Below, piece by piece: positions 42,752-52,598 of a DNA stretch of 64,000 nt; the stretch's first letter is position 1; each line of letters begins with the position of its first letter. The notes beneath the pieces are model-generated. The model searched no databases, was not told where the DNA came from, and saw nothing but the letters and a program-made list of their open reading frames with translations. Position numbers and translations under genes: made by a program. Where the stretch lies: positions 83,566 through 147,565 of the forward strand of contig JACTNA010000016.1 in assembly GCA_014584315.1 (NCBI GenBank), in the 5' to 3' direction. Origin of the DNA: Planctomycetota bacterium (lineage in GTDB: Bacteria > Planctomycetota > Phycisphaerae > Phycisphaerales > UBA1924).

Positions 42752-42836
42752 GCACCCTCCTTGGGCAGGTGTCCCTGCCTCCCCGAAGCCGGCTGCCAGG
42801 GTCGAGCGGGGGTTCGGGTCGGTATCGACGAGGTGG

Positions 42837-45782
42837 CTACGCCGCAGGCTGGTCGTAGGTCAGGCTGAACACCGTGTCGAGCAGCCACTTCTTGAACTGC
42901 GGGTTGTCGCTGAACTGCTTGAAGAGCTCGGTGTGGTCGGCGAGTAGCTCCGTCATCACGCGGGCGAGCGCCTTGTCGTGCTCGATCCGGGCGTTTTGCC
43001 TGTCCGAGTTCTTGATGGCGTTCTGATACGCCTTATCGGCGCCGACCTTGGCCGGGAGTTCCTCGGCGATGACCTTGCGAATCTTGTCCTCGTCCTTCCA
43101 CTCGATGTTGCCGAACTGGTCATTGAATGCCTGAAGGATCGCGCTGAGGCGGTCGAGCTGCGGCTCTGGCTTGCCGCCGCCGCCGGCCGTCGGCACGGGG
43201 TCGATGAGGGCGTCGGCATCCGGGAGCGCGATGCTCATGGCGGCCTGCCGCTCGGAGCGGTAGCTGTCCATGTCGATCGCTTCGAGAATGCCCTTCGTGA
43301 AGTCGGTGTCCTGCGGAGCTGGCAGCTTGGGAATGAGGAAGTTCAGGAAGATGGAGAGCTTCTCCCATGCGGGGTTCGAGTACGGCAGGATGGACGCCAG
43401 GAAGCCGTAGGCGCGGACGAACGCCTTGGCGTTGCCCTTGAACCGGACCTGCCCGTCTTCGTCCAGGTGCTCCGTGTAGAGGGCGACGCATTCATCCAGG
43501 ATGGGGTCTAACTGCTCGCGCGGCGCTCCGCCCAGGTAACGGCGGACGAACTCCTCGACCTGGGCATCGCTGTACACCTGCGCGCCGTCGAGGTCCGCCT
43601 TGAGGTCATGGAGCTTGTTGGGGTCGGTTTCCTCGGCGAGGATCGTCGTGCGGTAGTAATCGGCGAAAGCCGCCTGGATCGTGTCGGCGTCGTTAGCGAA
43701 ATCGAGCACGAACGTGTCGTGTTTCTTCGGGTGGGCGCGATTTAGGCGCGAGAGCGTCTGCACGGCTTTGATACCCGAGAGCGTCTTGTCCACGTACATC
43801 GTGTGCAGTAGCGGCTCGTCGTAGCCGGTCTGGAACTTGTCGGCGCAGACCAAGAGGCGGTACGGGTCCTCGACGATCTTGTCCTCGATATGGCTGCTCG
43901 GGAAGCCGTTGAGCGATGCCTCGGTGACGTTGACGCCGCCGAACTCGTGCTCGCCGGAGAAAGCCACGATGGCCTTGAACGGCGACTTCTGCTCGGCCAG
44001 GTAGTCGCGGATGGCGTGGAAGTACTGGATCGCCCGGTTGATGCTGCCGGTGACGACCATCGCGCGGGCTTCGCCCCCGATCTTGCGCTGGCCGATCAAC
44101 TGCGTGAGGAAGTGGTCCACCATGATCTCGGCCTTCTGCCGGATGGCGTGCTCGTGGCCCTCCACGTACTTCCGCAGCTTCTTCTGGGCACGCTTCGTGT
44201 CGAACTCCGGGTCGCCCTCGATCTTCTTGGTCAGGCGGTAGTAGCTGTTGACCGTCGTGTAGCTCTGGAGCACGTCCAGGATGAACCCTTCCTGAATCGC
44301 CTGCTTCATCGAGTAGGCGTGGAACGGCCGGTGCTGCACCTTGTCCCCGGTCGGGTGCGGCTCGCCAAACACTTCCAGGGTCTTGTTCTTGGGCGTTGCT
44401 GTGAACGCGAAGTAGCTGGCGTTCGACAGCATCTTCCGTGCGGCCATGATGCGGTTGATCGTGTCCTCGACCGTTTCCTCCTCCTGCTCCTGGCCGTCGG
44501 CCGACAGCGCGATGTTCATCTTCGCGGCGGTGCGGCCGCCCTGGCTGGAGTGGGCCTCGTCGATGACGATGGCGAAGCTGCGCCCCCGGTGCTCGCTGCC
44601 GATCTCGTCCAGCACGAACGGGAACTTCTGAACCGTCGTGATGATGATCTTCTTGCCGCCCTCGATGAAGCGGCGCAGGTCGCCGGAGTGGTCGGCATGC
44701 CCTACCGTCGCCGCGACCTGGGCGAACTGCTTGATCGTGTCGCGGATCTGGCGGTCGAGGACCGTGCGGTCGGTCACGACGATGACGGAGTCGAAGATAG
44801 ACTTGCCGGCGCGCTGCAACCCAATCAACTGGTGGCTGAGCCACGCGATGGAGTTGCTCTTTCCGCTGCCGGCGGAGTGCTGGATGAGGTAACGCCGGCC
44901 GGCGCCCCTCGCGGCGGCATCCGCGAGCAGTGCCCGCACCACGTCAAGCTGGTGATACCGCGGGAAAACCTGTGCCTTCTTCGTGCGGCCGGTCTTCTCA
45001 TCCTTCGCCTCAACAACCTGGGCGTAGTTCTCAATGATGTCGGTGAGGCCCTGCCGCGTCAGGATCGTCCGCCAGAGGTAGTCGGTCTTGATGCCGGCCG
45101 GGTTCGGCGGGTTGCCGGCGCCGTCGTTGAAGCCCTTGTTGAACGGCAGGAACCAGGAGTCCTTGCCCTTGAGCGCGGTGCAGAAGCGCACCTCGGAGTC
45201 ATCGACGGCGAAGTGGACCAGGCAGCGTCCGAACTGAAACAGTAGCTCGCGCGGGTCGCGGTCGCGCTGATATTGGAGCACGGCGTCGGCGACAGTCTGT
45301 TTCGTCAAGTTGTTCTTGAGCTCGAACGTCGCGACGGGCAAGCCGTTGATGAACAGGCACAGATCGAGGGCGTTCTGCGTGTCGTCGCGGCTGTAGCGGA
45401 GTTGCCGGGTGACGCTGAAGACGTTCTTCGCGAACAGTTCCTCGGCCTTGGTGTTGCCGGGCGAGGGCGAGCCGTAGAAGAGGTCCACGTGCGCCGGGCC
45501 GTCCTTCACACCCTTGCGGAGCACGTCGATGATGCCGCGCTTGGCGATCTCGCCCTGGAGGCGGGCGAGAAACTGGGAGCGCTTCGGTCCCTCCTCGTCC
45601 AGGGACAGCGTCTCGACGACCTTCGGCTGCGTGTCGCGCATGAATGCGAGCAGCTTGGCGAGATCCACGGCGTGCTCGCGGTCATAGTCGGCCGGAGCGC
45701 CCGCGGCGTACCCTGCCTCCCGGACGAGGGAATCCGCAATCAGGGCCTCAAGCCCCTTCTCGCTGGTGTCAGTCGGCACCAT
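42837..45782 (-). CDS. hsdR: Type I restriction enzyme, R subunit
   Basis: 981 residues. The N-terminal nuclease domain has LFINGLPVATFELKNN (E, K of the PD-ExK core) near 165. The SF2 translocase has QHSAGSGKSNS (Walker A) near 295, VIDEAHSSQGG near 405 and the late motifs MVVTGSINRAIQYF and VCADKFQTGYDEP. The C-terminal helical region binds the M/S complex. It translocates DNA past unmethylated sites and cuts. It starts directly next to the NTPase gene end. Confidence 0.92.
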   Translation of the reverse strand: MVPTDTSEKGLEALIADSLVREAGYAAGAPADYDREHAVDLAKLLAFMRDTQPKVVETLSLDEEGPKRSQFLARLQGEIAKRGIIDVLRKGVKDGPAHVDLFYGSPSPGNTKAEELFAKNVFSVTRQLRYSRDDTQNALDLCLFINGLPVATFELKNNLTKQTVADAVLQYQRDRDPRELLFQFGRCLVHFAVDDSEVRFCTALKGKDSWFLPFNKGFNDGAGNPPNPAGIKTDYLWRTILTRQGLTDIIENYAQVVEAKDEKTGRTKKAQVFPRYHQLDVVRALLADAAARGAGRRYLIQHSAGSGKSNSIAWLSHQLIGLQRAGKSIFDSVIVVTDRTVLDRQIRDTIKQFAQVAATVGHADHSGDLRRFIEGGKKIIITTVQKFPFVLDEIGSEHRGRSFAIVIDEAHSSQGGRTAAKMNIALSADGQEQEEETVEDTINRIMAARKMLSNASYFAFTATPKNKTLEVFGEPHPTGDKVQHRPFHAYSMKQAIQEGFILDVLQSYTTVNSYYRLTKKIEGDPEFDTKRAQKKLRKYVEGHEHAIRQKAEIMVDHFLTQLIGQRKIGGEARAMVVTGSINRAIQYFHAIRDYLAEQKSPFKAIVAFSGEHEFGGVNVTEASLNGFPSSHIEDKIVEDPYRLLVCADKFQTGYDEPLLHTMYVDKTLSGIKAVQTLSRLNRAHPKKHDTFVLDFANDADTIQAAFADYYRTTILAEETDPNKLHDLKADLDGAQVYSDAQVEEFVRRYLGGAPREQLDPILDECVALYTEHLDEDGQVRFKGNAKAFVRAYGFLASILPYSNPAWEKLSIFLNFLIPKLPAPQDTDFTKGILEAIDMDSYRSERQAAMSIALPDADALIDPVPTAGGGGKPEPQLDRLSAILQAFNDQFGNIEWKDEDKIRKVIAEELPAKVGADKAYQNAIKNSDRQNARIEHDKALARVMTELLADHTELFKQFSDNPQFKKWLLDTVFSLTYDQPAA

Positions 45783-47882
45783 TCACGACACCCTCTTGAG
45801 AAACGCTTCGACAGACTTCGACATTTTGTACTGTCGCAGATCGTGCCATGTCGTTCCGAGCACCTTCGACAGCTTGTCGGAGTCTACGTAGTAAAAATTC
45901 GGGTCTGAACTAAGCACGCCCTCCTGAAGAAGTCGAGCAAGGATCTGCTCACCCATTTTACCTCTCAACACACGTTCATGCTCAATCTTGTCACGGTACT
46001 TCGCAAGCCCGCCCTTGCTATGCGATGCGAACTCTGAGAGTATGCGACGAAGGCGGCGATACTTCGCGGCAACCTCATCATCGGGGATGGTCCGCTCGGT
46101 CTTTTGGACGTACTTGGCGAGCGGGTACGCGAGATCGTGTTCTAAACAGGCGATCTCAATCGTCCCGCCCTTAATCGCAACCTCTTGGGCGTGCCCCTGG
46201 GCCTGCGCAACGTCGAGAAACAATCCCACATGGTCGCCTCCAGCCTGTCCTGGAATCTGACGAACGAGGAGGTCAGGCGTATCGATGTAGACCTTCCGTG
46301 CGACAATCCGGCAGGTCCCGCCGCATTCGAGAGTTGGCGCGCCTTGCAGAGCGATCTCACACGGCAATGTGACAGCGGCATTCGCAAGGCACGGGCCAAA
46401 CGGAATGTGGTCTTCATTAGATACGCGACCCTTGAACTTGAAGACCTGCCGCATTGTGGTGCCTTGCACGGCCACCGCCACTTCCAACTCGGCAGTAGAT
46501 TGGGCGGGAAGGTCGGGCTCATCCCAGGACAAGCCGCTCACTTCGACCGCAACATCATTGCCCTTGCCCATGAAGTCTGAGCAGGCTTGAATCAACATGT
46601 TGAAATGACGACAGTCGAGCTCTGCATTCGCAGCGCGGTCCGCCATGATGTAGAGCAGGTGATAGGTCGGTCGCCTGGATGCTGTGTATTCAACTGCCAG
46701 GGCACTGTATTCGGGAATATCACTCAATACACAGTGCGAGACGACAATTGCTTCAAACACCGCGTTCCGAATGCGCATGTCGTTGAGGAACGGATGCTCT
46801 GGACACCACATGCCGATAGCTTTCTCATACTCCTCGTTAAGCGCCGCATCATCGACCAACCGCCGGGGGAACGTGCGACCCAGCGCGCGAGACAGAACTC
46901 GTGCTGACTGCTCGACCTCGTTGTACAGCGCATCTTGCAGCTTCTGTGCTGTCTGTGCGTCTGCCTTGCTGCTGATCTCGGTGATGAAGTTGGGCACAGC
47001 CTTGTCATTACGCTCTCGTTGTAATAAATAGGTCGCAATTTGGATCAGCAGCGTCACTTCGAGGCCAGCGTTCGCGCCATCGCTAAGCGCCTGCTTGATA
47101 CGATGGTAGTTAGACTCGTTAGACAACAGAGTGGCAATTGCATCCAGTACTGGTGGATAGCCAATGAACGAGAGGAAGGCTTCGTTACTCCCGTCGGAGG
47201 AAGCGAAGGCGGCTCCGAGCTTCGATAGCACGGCATCGCGCGCCTCCTCGTACATTGCCTTCTGGCTTGCGTTCTTGTGCGTCACATAGGCGTCAATGTA
47301 CTCCTTCGCCTGCTCAAGGCTGAAGGGGTCTATGCGAACTAGGGCGACGTCCGCATTCTTCTCCGCCAAGTAGTACCATGTGCTGAAAAGGGTTTGGCCC
47401 CGACCGAAGATGACCACCGAGGTGCCGGCGGCACCCTCAGACCGCTCAATCACGTCGTCAAGGAATGCCTCAAACCCGTGTTCTGTCGTCTTGGACCGCC
47501 CCTCATCGACACCGTCGATGATTATTCCGTGCGTACCGTTACGAAGCCCTTCGAGTACAGCGCCGACCTTCTCAATCGGATATGCGGATGTGAGGATGCC
47601 CGTCAGCGAATTGTCAGCGACAGGCTTATGGGCTGCCAAATCAAGCAGGGGAAGACCGGTGTCGAAGCCCAATGCGCGCGCCGTCGTCGTCTTTCCCGAT
47701 GCGCCAACAGCCGACACCAAGAGGATTGCGGGTTTTTCCTTTGGGTGCTCCTCCTTGGTGAATGTCGGTTCAATGTATGGCGTCGGGCGCTCTACGACCT
47801 GGTAGAACGACGGTGATGCCGTGTTCATTTGCACCAGTTGTTTCTGTGATCCCACGACCGACTTCAATGCCCAATACTTCAT
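45783..47882 (-). CDS. P-loop NTPase inserted between hsdS and hsdR
   Basis: 699 residues. Walker A GASGKTTTA near 60-68 and Walker B GIIIDGVDEGRS near 119-130, with an NACHT/STAND-like order (VVIFGRGQTLFS near 155 as sensor). The C-terminal 350 residues have no recognised domain and include a helical region and a Cys/His-poor beta region. No TM segment. It abuts hsdR and follows hsdS by 24 bases, so it belongs to the operon. Less GC-rich than its neighbours. Likely a sensor or effector ATPase acting with the restriction system. Confidence 0.65.
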   Translation of the reverse strand: MKYWALKSVVGSQKQLVQMNTASPSFYQVVERPTPYIEPTFTKEEHPKEKPAILLVSAVGASGKTTTARALGFDTGLPLLDLAAHKPVADNSLTGILTSAYPIEKVGAVLEGLRNGTHGIIIDGVDEGRSKTTEHGFEAFLDDVIERSEGAAGTSVVIFGRGQTLFSTWYYLAEKNADVALVRIDPFSLEQAKEYIDAYVTHKNASQKAMYEEARDAVLSKLGAAFASSDGSNEAFLSFIGYPPVLDAIATLLSNESNYHRIKQALSDGANAGLEVTLLIQIATYLLQRERNDKAVPNFITEISSKADAQTAQKLQDALYNEVEQSARVLSRALGRTFPRRLVDDAALNEEYEKAIGMWCPEHPFLNDMRIRNAVFEAIVVSHCVLSDIPEYSALAVEYTASRRPTYHLLYIMADRAANAELDCRHFNMLIQACSDFMGKGNDVAVEVSGLSWDEPDLPAQSTAELEVAVAVQGTTMRQVFKFKGRVSNEDHIPFGPCLANAAVTLPCEIALQGAPTLECGGTCRIVARKVYIDTPDLLVRQIPGQAGGDHVGLFLDVAQAQGHAQEVAIKGGTIEIACLEHDLAYPLAKYVQKTERTIPDDEVAAKYRRLRRILSEFASHSKGGLAKYRDKIEHERVLRGKMGEQILARLLQEGVLSSDPNFYYVDSDKLSKVLGTTWHDLRQYKMSKSVEAFLKRVS

Positions 47883-47906
47883 GCGCGTCTCCGTTGCGGA
47901 GAGATC

Positions 47907-49325
47907 CTAATCGGCGACATCGACTGCCTCCTCGACCTGTTCGGCTTCCTCGTCCTCCAGGCCGACCTCTTCGATTGGCTCGTCGGCCGGCTCATCCGCC
48001 GGCATCGGTTCGGTCGGAACGAATCCGCGAACGTCCAGTTTGCCCGTGACGACATCGGCAATCAGGCGTGTGCGATATTCCCGGATCAGGTCGATCTCTC
48101 GCTGCGCGCGCACGATGGCTGCGGTCAGTGCTGCCGTCTGAGATCGCACTTCCTGGACGATGTGCTCCTGCTCCTTCGTGGTCGGGGGCATAGCAACGTG
48201 GAAGGTGCCGAGCTTCGACTCAGCGATCGCGGGGTAAGCAATCCCGATCGAGTTCGCTGTGACGCGGTTGATGAACGGGTCACTTTGGAGCGTGATTCCA
48301 AGGTACTCGGGTACAACTCCGGGCTCTGGGGTCAGCACCGCGAAGCCGGTTGATGCTACCAAGTCTGTAACCTCGTCCGCTACAAAGTACACCGCGCGAA
48401 GGTACGTACGAACAGTTGAGAGAATGGTGTCGCCGCGACGGAGAACGCGGCGAGCCCTTGAAGGTGCATCGCCGAATCGAATGCGGCTTGGTTGTCCCGT
48501 CAACCGTCCCGTTCCGACGCAGCCGATGTCCAGATAGTCGAACATGTAGTCAGGGTCGGTGCTCTCAGGCAAGACTCGCTTGTTGATCGAGACCCACCGC
48601 TTGAGCGGCTTAACTTCCCAGTGCGCGGGGATGTCGCCGAGCCAGTCGATACCGGATGGCTTGAGAGGGACGCTGTTGTCGAGGCCGCGGGTAACCGCTC
48701 GGTTGATGATGGCCTGCTTCTGCTCGTTCAAGACTTCGATCAGCCGGCGACGGTTGCGGATGAATCGCCGTATCCGGGTGGCGCTCGCGTCCAGGAAATC
48801 GGCGATGGCACGCTGTTCGTTCACTGGTACTACCGGTAGCGGCACCTGGCAGAAGTTTGCGAACGTCAAGTCCTGGCCGTCCCGAATGAACTGGCAGGTA
48901 GCACGTAGTGCCTGGATGTACGGGTTGGACTTGAAGAGGTGCGCGAAGTAAGGCACATGAACGTCGCGCCGTGGTTTGAGCACGACATAGGAGGATCGGA
49001 TCGCACCGCGGGCCCATGCCCGCTCCAGTCCGCCCTGGAAGCTCCTCATGCTGATGACGAAGTCGTCCTTCTCGACGTGCTTCCGCTTGTCCAAGTGGTT
49101 GAGAATGCGAACGACTTTGCGCCCGACGAGTCGCTCGAACTCTGCCTGCGGTATGACTCCGTGCGATTGCGTCGCGGACAACTGGATGTCGTCAGGACGA
49201 GCGCGTTCACCGCTCTCCGCGAATAGACGCTTCGCCGCTCGGATGTCCCAATGCGCAGGAATCTGGTCTAGCCAGCGACTTCCGGCGTCTTTGTACTCTG
49301 GATAGGGACGAAGGCCGTTCGTCAT
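47907..49325 (-). CDS. hsdS: Type I restriction enzyme, specificity subunit
   Basis: 472 residues with two target-recognition domains separated by helical conserved regions (NEQRAIADFLDASATRIRRF near 168; KEQEHIVQEVRSQTAAL near 385). Each TRD begins with a W-x-hydrophobic patch (DQIPAHWDIRAAK; GDIPAHWEVKPLK). Its ATG overlaps hsdM by four bases. The C-terminus has a long acidic tail. The subunit chooses the DNA target for methylation and restriction. Confidence 0.9.
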   Translation of the reverse strand: MTNGLRPYPEYKDAGSRWLDQIPAHWDIRAAKRLFAESGERARPDDIQLSATQSHGVIPQAEFERLVGRKVVRILNHLDKRKHVEKDDFVISMRSFQGGLERAWARGAIRSSYVVLKPRRDVHVPYFAHLFKSNPYIQALRATCQFIRDGQDLTFANFCQVPLPVVPVNEQRAIADFLDASATRIRRFIRNRRRLIEVLNEQKQAIINRAVTRGLDNSVPLKPSGIDWLGDIPAHWEVKPLKRWVSINKRVLPESTDPDYMFDYLDIGCVGTGRLTGQPSRIRFGDAPSRARRVLRRGDTILSTVRTYLRAVYFVADEVTDLVASTGFAVLTPEPGVVPEYLGITLQSDPFINRVTANSIGIAYPAIAESKLGTFHVAMPPTTKEQEHIVQEVRSQTAALTAAIVRAQREIDLIREYRTRLIADVVTGKLDVRGFVPTEPMPADEPADEPIEEVGLEDEEAEQVEEAVDVAD

Positions 49326-51322
49326 GCCCGCCCTCCGACAGGGGCGACGATCTGGTCGAGCAGCCCTTCGGCTTCGTCGTGGAGCGCCTCCAGGTCCGCC
49401 TTGATCTCGTCGAGCGTGCGCAGTGGCGCGGGCTTGTAGAAGTAGCGGGTGAACGACACCTCGTACCCGATCTTCGTCCCGGATTCATCGAGCCAGGCGT
49501 CCGACGCATACGGGAGTACCTCGCGCCGGATGAACGCCTCGATCCCGCCCTCCTCCAGCAACGGAATCTGCTCCGTGTCGCGCAGGGCCGAATCCGGCGC
49601 GTACTCCACGACGGCAGGCTTGCCGTCGATCGTGGTCTCAAACCGGCCGCGGAGCGGGTCGGGCTTGGTCCCCTTCTTGTGGACCTTGGTGATGACCGGC
49701 GGGGCGGACGAGTCGCGCTCGCTGGAGTCCCGCAGGGCCTTGATCTCTTTGGCCGTGTACACGCGGCCGGGCTCGGCGCCCTTGAGCCGCAGCGGCCGCT
49801 CGACCGTGACTTTCCAGTAGCCGAGCGCCTCGTTGGGCAGGATGCGGCTCTGCGGCGTCTCCTTGAAGGCGAGGAACGTGTTCACGATGCGGGCGATGTC
49901 GTCGGGGGACAGCTCGCAGTTCTTCTTGCCGAGGTTTTTGCGCAGCGGGCGGAACCATGCGGTCGCGTCGATCAACTGCACCTTGCCCTTACGGTGTTTG
50001 GCCTTGCGGTTGGTGAGAACCCAGATATACGTCGCGATGCCGGTGTTGTAGAACATGTTGAGCGGCAGCGCGATGATCGCTTCCAGCCAGTCGTTCTCGA
50101 TGATCCAGCGGCGGATATTGCTCTCGCCCTGGCCGGCGTCGCCGGTGAACAGGGATGAGCCATTGTGAACTTCGGCGATGCGGCTGCCGAGCCAGCCCTT
50201 CTTGCCGGTGTCGGGCTTCATCTTGCTCAGCATGTTGACCAGGAACATCAACTGGCCGTCGCTGGAGCGCGTGATGAGGGAGTATTCGGGGTCGTCGGCG
50301 TGCTGGATGACGAAGCGCGGGTCCTTGATGCCGCCCTTGCCGCCCATGCGCTCCAAGTCAGTCTTCCAACTCTTGCCGTAGGGCGGATTAGAGAGCATGA
50401 AGTCGAAGGTGCGGGAGCGGAAGGCGTCGGCGGAAAGGGTGGAGTGCTCGGGACCGCCGACGATGTTGTCGGCCGCGTCGCCCTCGCCCTTCATGAGCAG
50501 GTCGGCCTTGCAGATGGCGTAGGTCTCGGAGTTGATCTCCTGGCCGAACAGGTGCGTGGAAACCTGTTTGCCGTGCTCATTGGCGAGGGCTTGGAGCGTT
50601 TCTTCGGCGACGGTCAGCATGCCGCCGGTGCCGCAGGCGCCGTCGTAAAGCAGGTAGGTACCCGACTCGATATCGTCGGCGATCGGGCGGAAGATCAGTT
50701 CCGCCATGAGCTTCACCGCGTCGCGCGGCGTCCAGTGCTCGCCAGCCTCCTCGTTGTTCTCCTCGTTGAAGCGCCGGACCAGCTCCTCGAAGATGGTTCC
50801 CATCGCGTGGTTGTCGAGGCCGGGGTGCTTGATACTGCCGTCCGGGTTCGTGACCGGCGTGGGACTGAGGTTGATCTGCGGATCGAGCATGCGCTCGATG
50901 ATCGTGCCGAGCGCGTCAGCCTTGGAGAGCCGGGGAACCTGGTTGCGGAACTCGAAGGCGTTGAGGATGTCCTGCACGTTCGGGGAGAAGCCGTCGAGGT
51001 ACGCGTCGAAGTCGGCCCGCAGTTGCTGGGCCTTGGCGCGGGCCTTCAGGTCGCGGAGCGTGAAGGGTGATATGTTGTAGAACGCCTGCTTCGCCGCGGC
51101 ACGGAGCGCGGCGTCCTGGCTTGTGATCTTGGCCTTGTCGAGCCGGGCCTTCTGTTCAAGCACCGCCTGCTTGGTCGGTTCGAGCACGGCGTCGAGCCGG
51201 CGAAGCACCACCATCGGCAGGATCACGTCGCGGTACTTGCCGCGCACGTACACGTCCCGGAGCACGTCGTCGGCGATGCCCCAGATGAAGTTCGTGATCC
51301 AGTTTAGCTGTGCTTGGTCCAT
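49322..51322 (-). CDS. hsdM: Type I restriction enzyme, methyltransferase subunit
   Basis: 666 residues from the ATG at 51322. AdoMet motif I DGACGTGGML near 227 and the N6-adenine catalytic motif NPPY at about 312 are present, with the preceding EHWTPRDAVKLM typical of HsdM. A GTG at 51349 would overlap the previous gene by four bases; I prefer the ATG because GAGAAG precedes it. Confidence 0.93.
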   Translation of the reverse strand: MDQAQLNWITNFIWGIADDVLRDVYVRGKYRDVILPMVVLRRLDAVLEPTKQAVLEQKARLDKAKITSQDAALRAAAKQAFYNISPFTLRDLKARAKAQQLRADFDAYLDGFSPNVQDILNAFEFRNQVPRLSKADALGTIIERMLDPQINLSPTPVTNPDGSIKHPGLDNHAMGTIFEELVRRFNEENNEEAGEHWTPRDAVKLMAELIFRPIADDIESGTYLLYDGACGTGGMLTVAEETLQALANEHGKQVSTHLFGQEINSETYAICKADLLMKGEGDAADNIVGGPEHSTLSADAFRSRTFDFMLSNPPYGKSWKTDLERMGGKGGIKDPRFVIQHADDPEYSLITRSSDGQLMFLVNMLSKMKPDTGKKGWLGSRIAEVHNGSSLFTGDAGQGESNIRRWIIENDWLEAIIALPLNMFYNTGIATYIWVLTNRKAKHRKGKVQLIDATAWFRPLRKNLGKKNCELSPDDIARIVNTFLAFKETPQSRILPNEALGYWKVTVERPLRLKGAEPGRVYTAKEIKALRDSSERDSSAPPVITKVHKKGTKPDPLRGRFETTIDGKPAVVEYAPDSALRDTEQIPLLEEGGIEAFIRREVLPYASDAWLDESGTKIGYEVSFTRYFYKPAPLRTLDEIKADLEALHDEAEGLLDQIVAPVGGRA

Positions 51323-51345
51323 AGTCTGCTTCTCGCACTTGCTCG

Positions 51346-52590
51346 TCACGCCGTTGTGGGAGCAGTGGCTCTGAGGACGACGCGAAAGGACTCGCCGTCC
51401 TCGATAAGTTCCGGTGCCGTGCCGTTGTGCTCGCGCATTCCTTTGACAATCTTTCGCGGCACACCCATGCCCAGGTGTTCCAAGTAGCCGTAGTCGGCCA
51501 TGACATCCTTGAGAAGCTGATTTCGCGCCGCGCGACAGCCGGTGAGCATGCGCGCGGGCGTGATCCCGTTGGGTAGCCTGCCGGGCGAGATGACTTCTAT
51601 GCGATCCGCGTAGATGGACAGTTCGATGTCGGTCGCGGACAGCAGGTAGTCGCGATGCACCAGCGCATTGACGACCGTCTCACGGATCGCTTCCTCGGGG
51701 TATGCGGGTCGCTCAACGCGCCTGGCGCCATCTTCAAGCGTCGCGGTAACGGCTGTGTTGCGGCGCACGAAGTCGGTAGCCTGCTCAACCAGACCGTTCT
51801 CGACAACGCGCGGTTGCCCGCCAGTGACCGCCATGAGCGGCGTCAGAGGGCCTCGGAGATTCGCTCGTTCGCGTGCGGCGTAGTCCTTCTCAAGCCCAGG
51901 AAACGCTGTGGCAGAGATTCCGGCGTGGGCAAGGAACTTGTTCGGCGCCGTGCCAAAGAGCAGCAGACCCGCGACGCTCGGGCAGACCTGACCGGTGTTC
52001 GTTTCAATCATCAACTCCGTGTTGACGAGGAGGCTGGTCCAAGCCGCGTCGTCACTGAGGTCGGGAGCGGATTGCGCGCGGACACGGGCGAAGTAGTCCA
52101 CGAGACGCCGCCGGTCCAAGTCGGCCAGCGTGGCGCCGGAGATTGCCCTTAGCTCCGCTCTCACGGAACCGCGCCGCTGGAACAGTCGTTCAAGCTCCTC
52201 CTGGCTTGCTTCGCGGCATGTTGTCCCCACACGGATGTAGTACGTGCGGTGGTTGTTGTGCCAGACATGGTGTACGCTCCATCCGGCCTCAATCTGAACT
52301 ACCGCGACGTGTTTTCCCGGTTCAACTTCCTTGACGATCTCGAAAAACGGAATCAGCTCCGGGCGAATCTTGTCCCGGCATGCCTGCATGACCCACTCTT
52401 CGATGTTCGACCGGGTGATCCCGGCGACGCTTCCGTCATCCTCGACGCCGAGCAGCACACGGCCGCCTGCGAAGTTGGCAAAAGCGACCAGTTCCTTCGC
52501 AAGCGCGCGGGCCTCAATGGTGTCCTGCTTGAACTCCACGCCGGAGTTCTCGCCGTTTCGGATCAGCTCTAGCAGTTCGGTGCGTGTCAT
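51346..52590 (-). CDS. AlbA_2/Schlafen-type ATP-binding regulator
   Basis: 414 residues. The N-terminal AlbA_2 domain is clear: SGVEFKQDTIEARALAKELV near 16 and FANFAGGRVLLGVEDDGSV near 40. A C-terminal ATPase/winged-helix part has ETVVNALVHRDYLLS near 295 and DRIEVISPGRLP near 320. Such proteins are linked to type I systems and other defence loci as regulators or RNA-directed effectors. It is the gene just before hsdM. Confidence 0.75.
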   Translation of the reverse strand: MTRTELLELIRNGENSGVEFKQDTIEARALAKELVAFANFAGGRVLLGVEDDGSVAGITRSNIEEWVMQACRDKIRPELIPFFEIVKEVEPGKHVAVVQIEAGWSVHHVWHNNHRTYYIRVGTTCREASQEELERLFQRRGSVRAELRAISGATLADLDRRRLVDYFARVRAQSAPDLSDDAAWTSLLVNTELMIETNTGQVCPSVAGLLLFGTAPNKFLAHAGISATAFPGLEKDYAARERANLRGPLTPLMAVTGGQPRVVENGLVEQATDFVRRNTAVTATLEDGARRVERPAYPEEAIRETVVNALVHRDYLLSATDIELSIYADRIEVISPGRLPNGITPARMLTGCRAARNQLLKDVMADYGYLEHLGMGVPRKIVKGMREHNGTAPELIEDGESFRVVLRATAPTTA

Positions 52591-52598
52591 GCGGTGTC

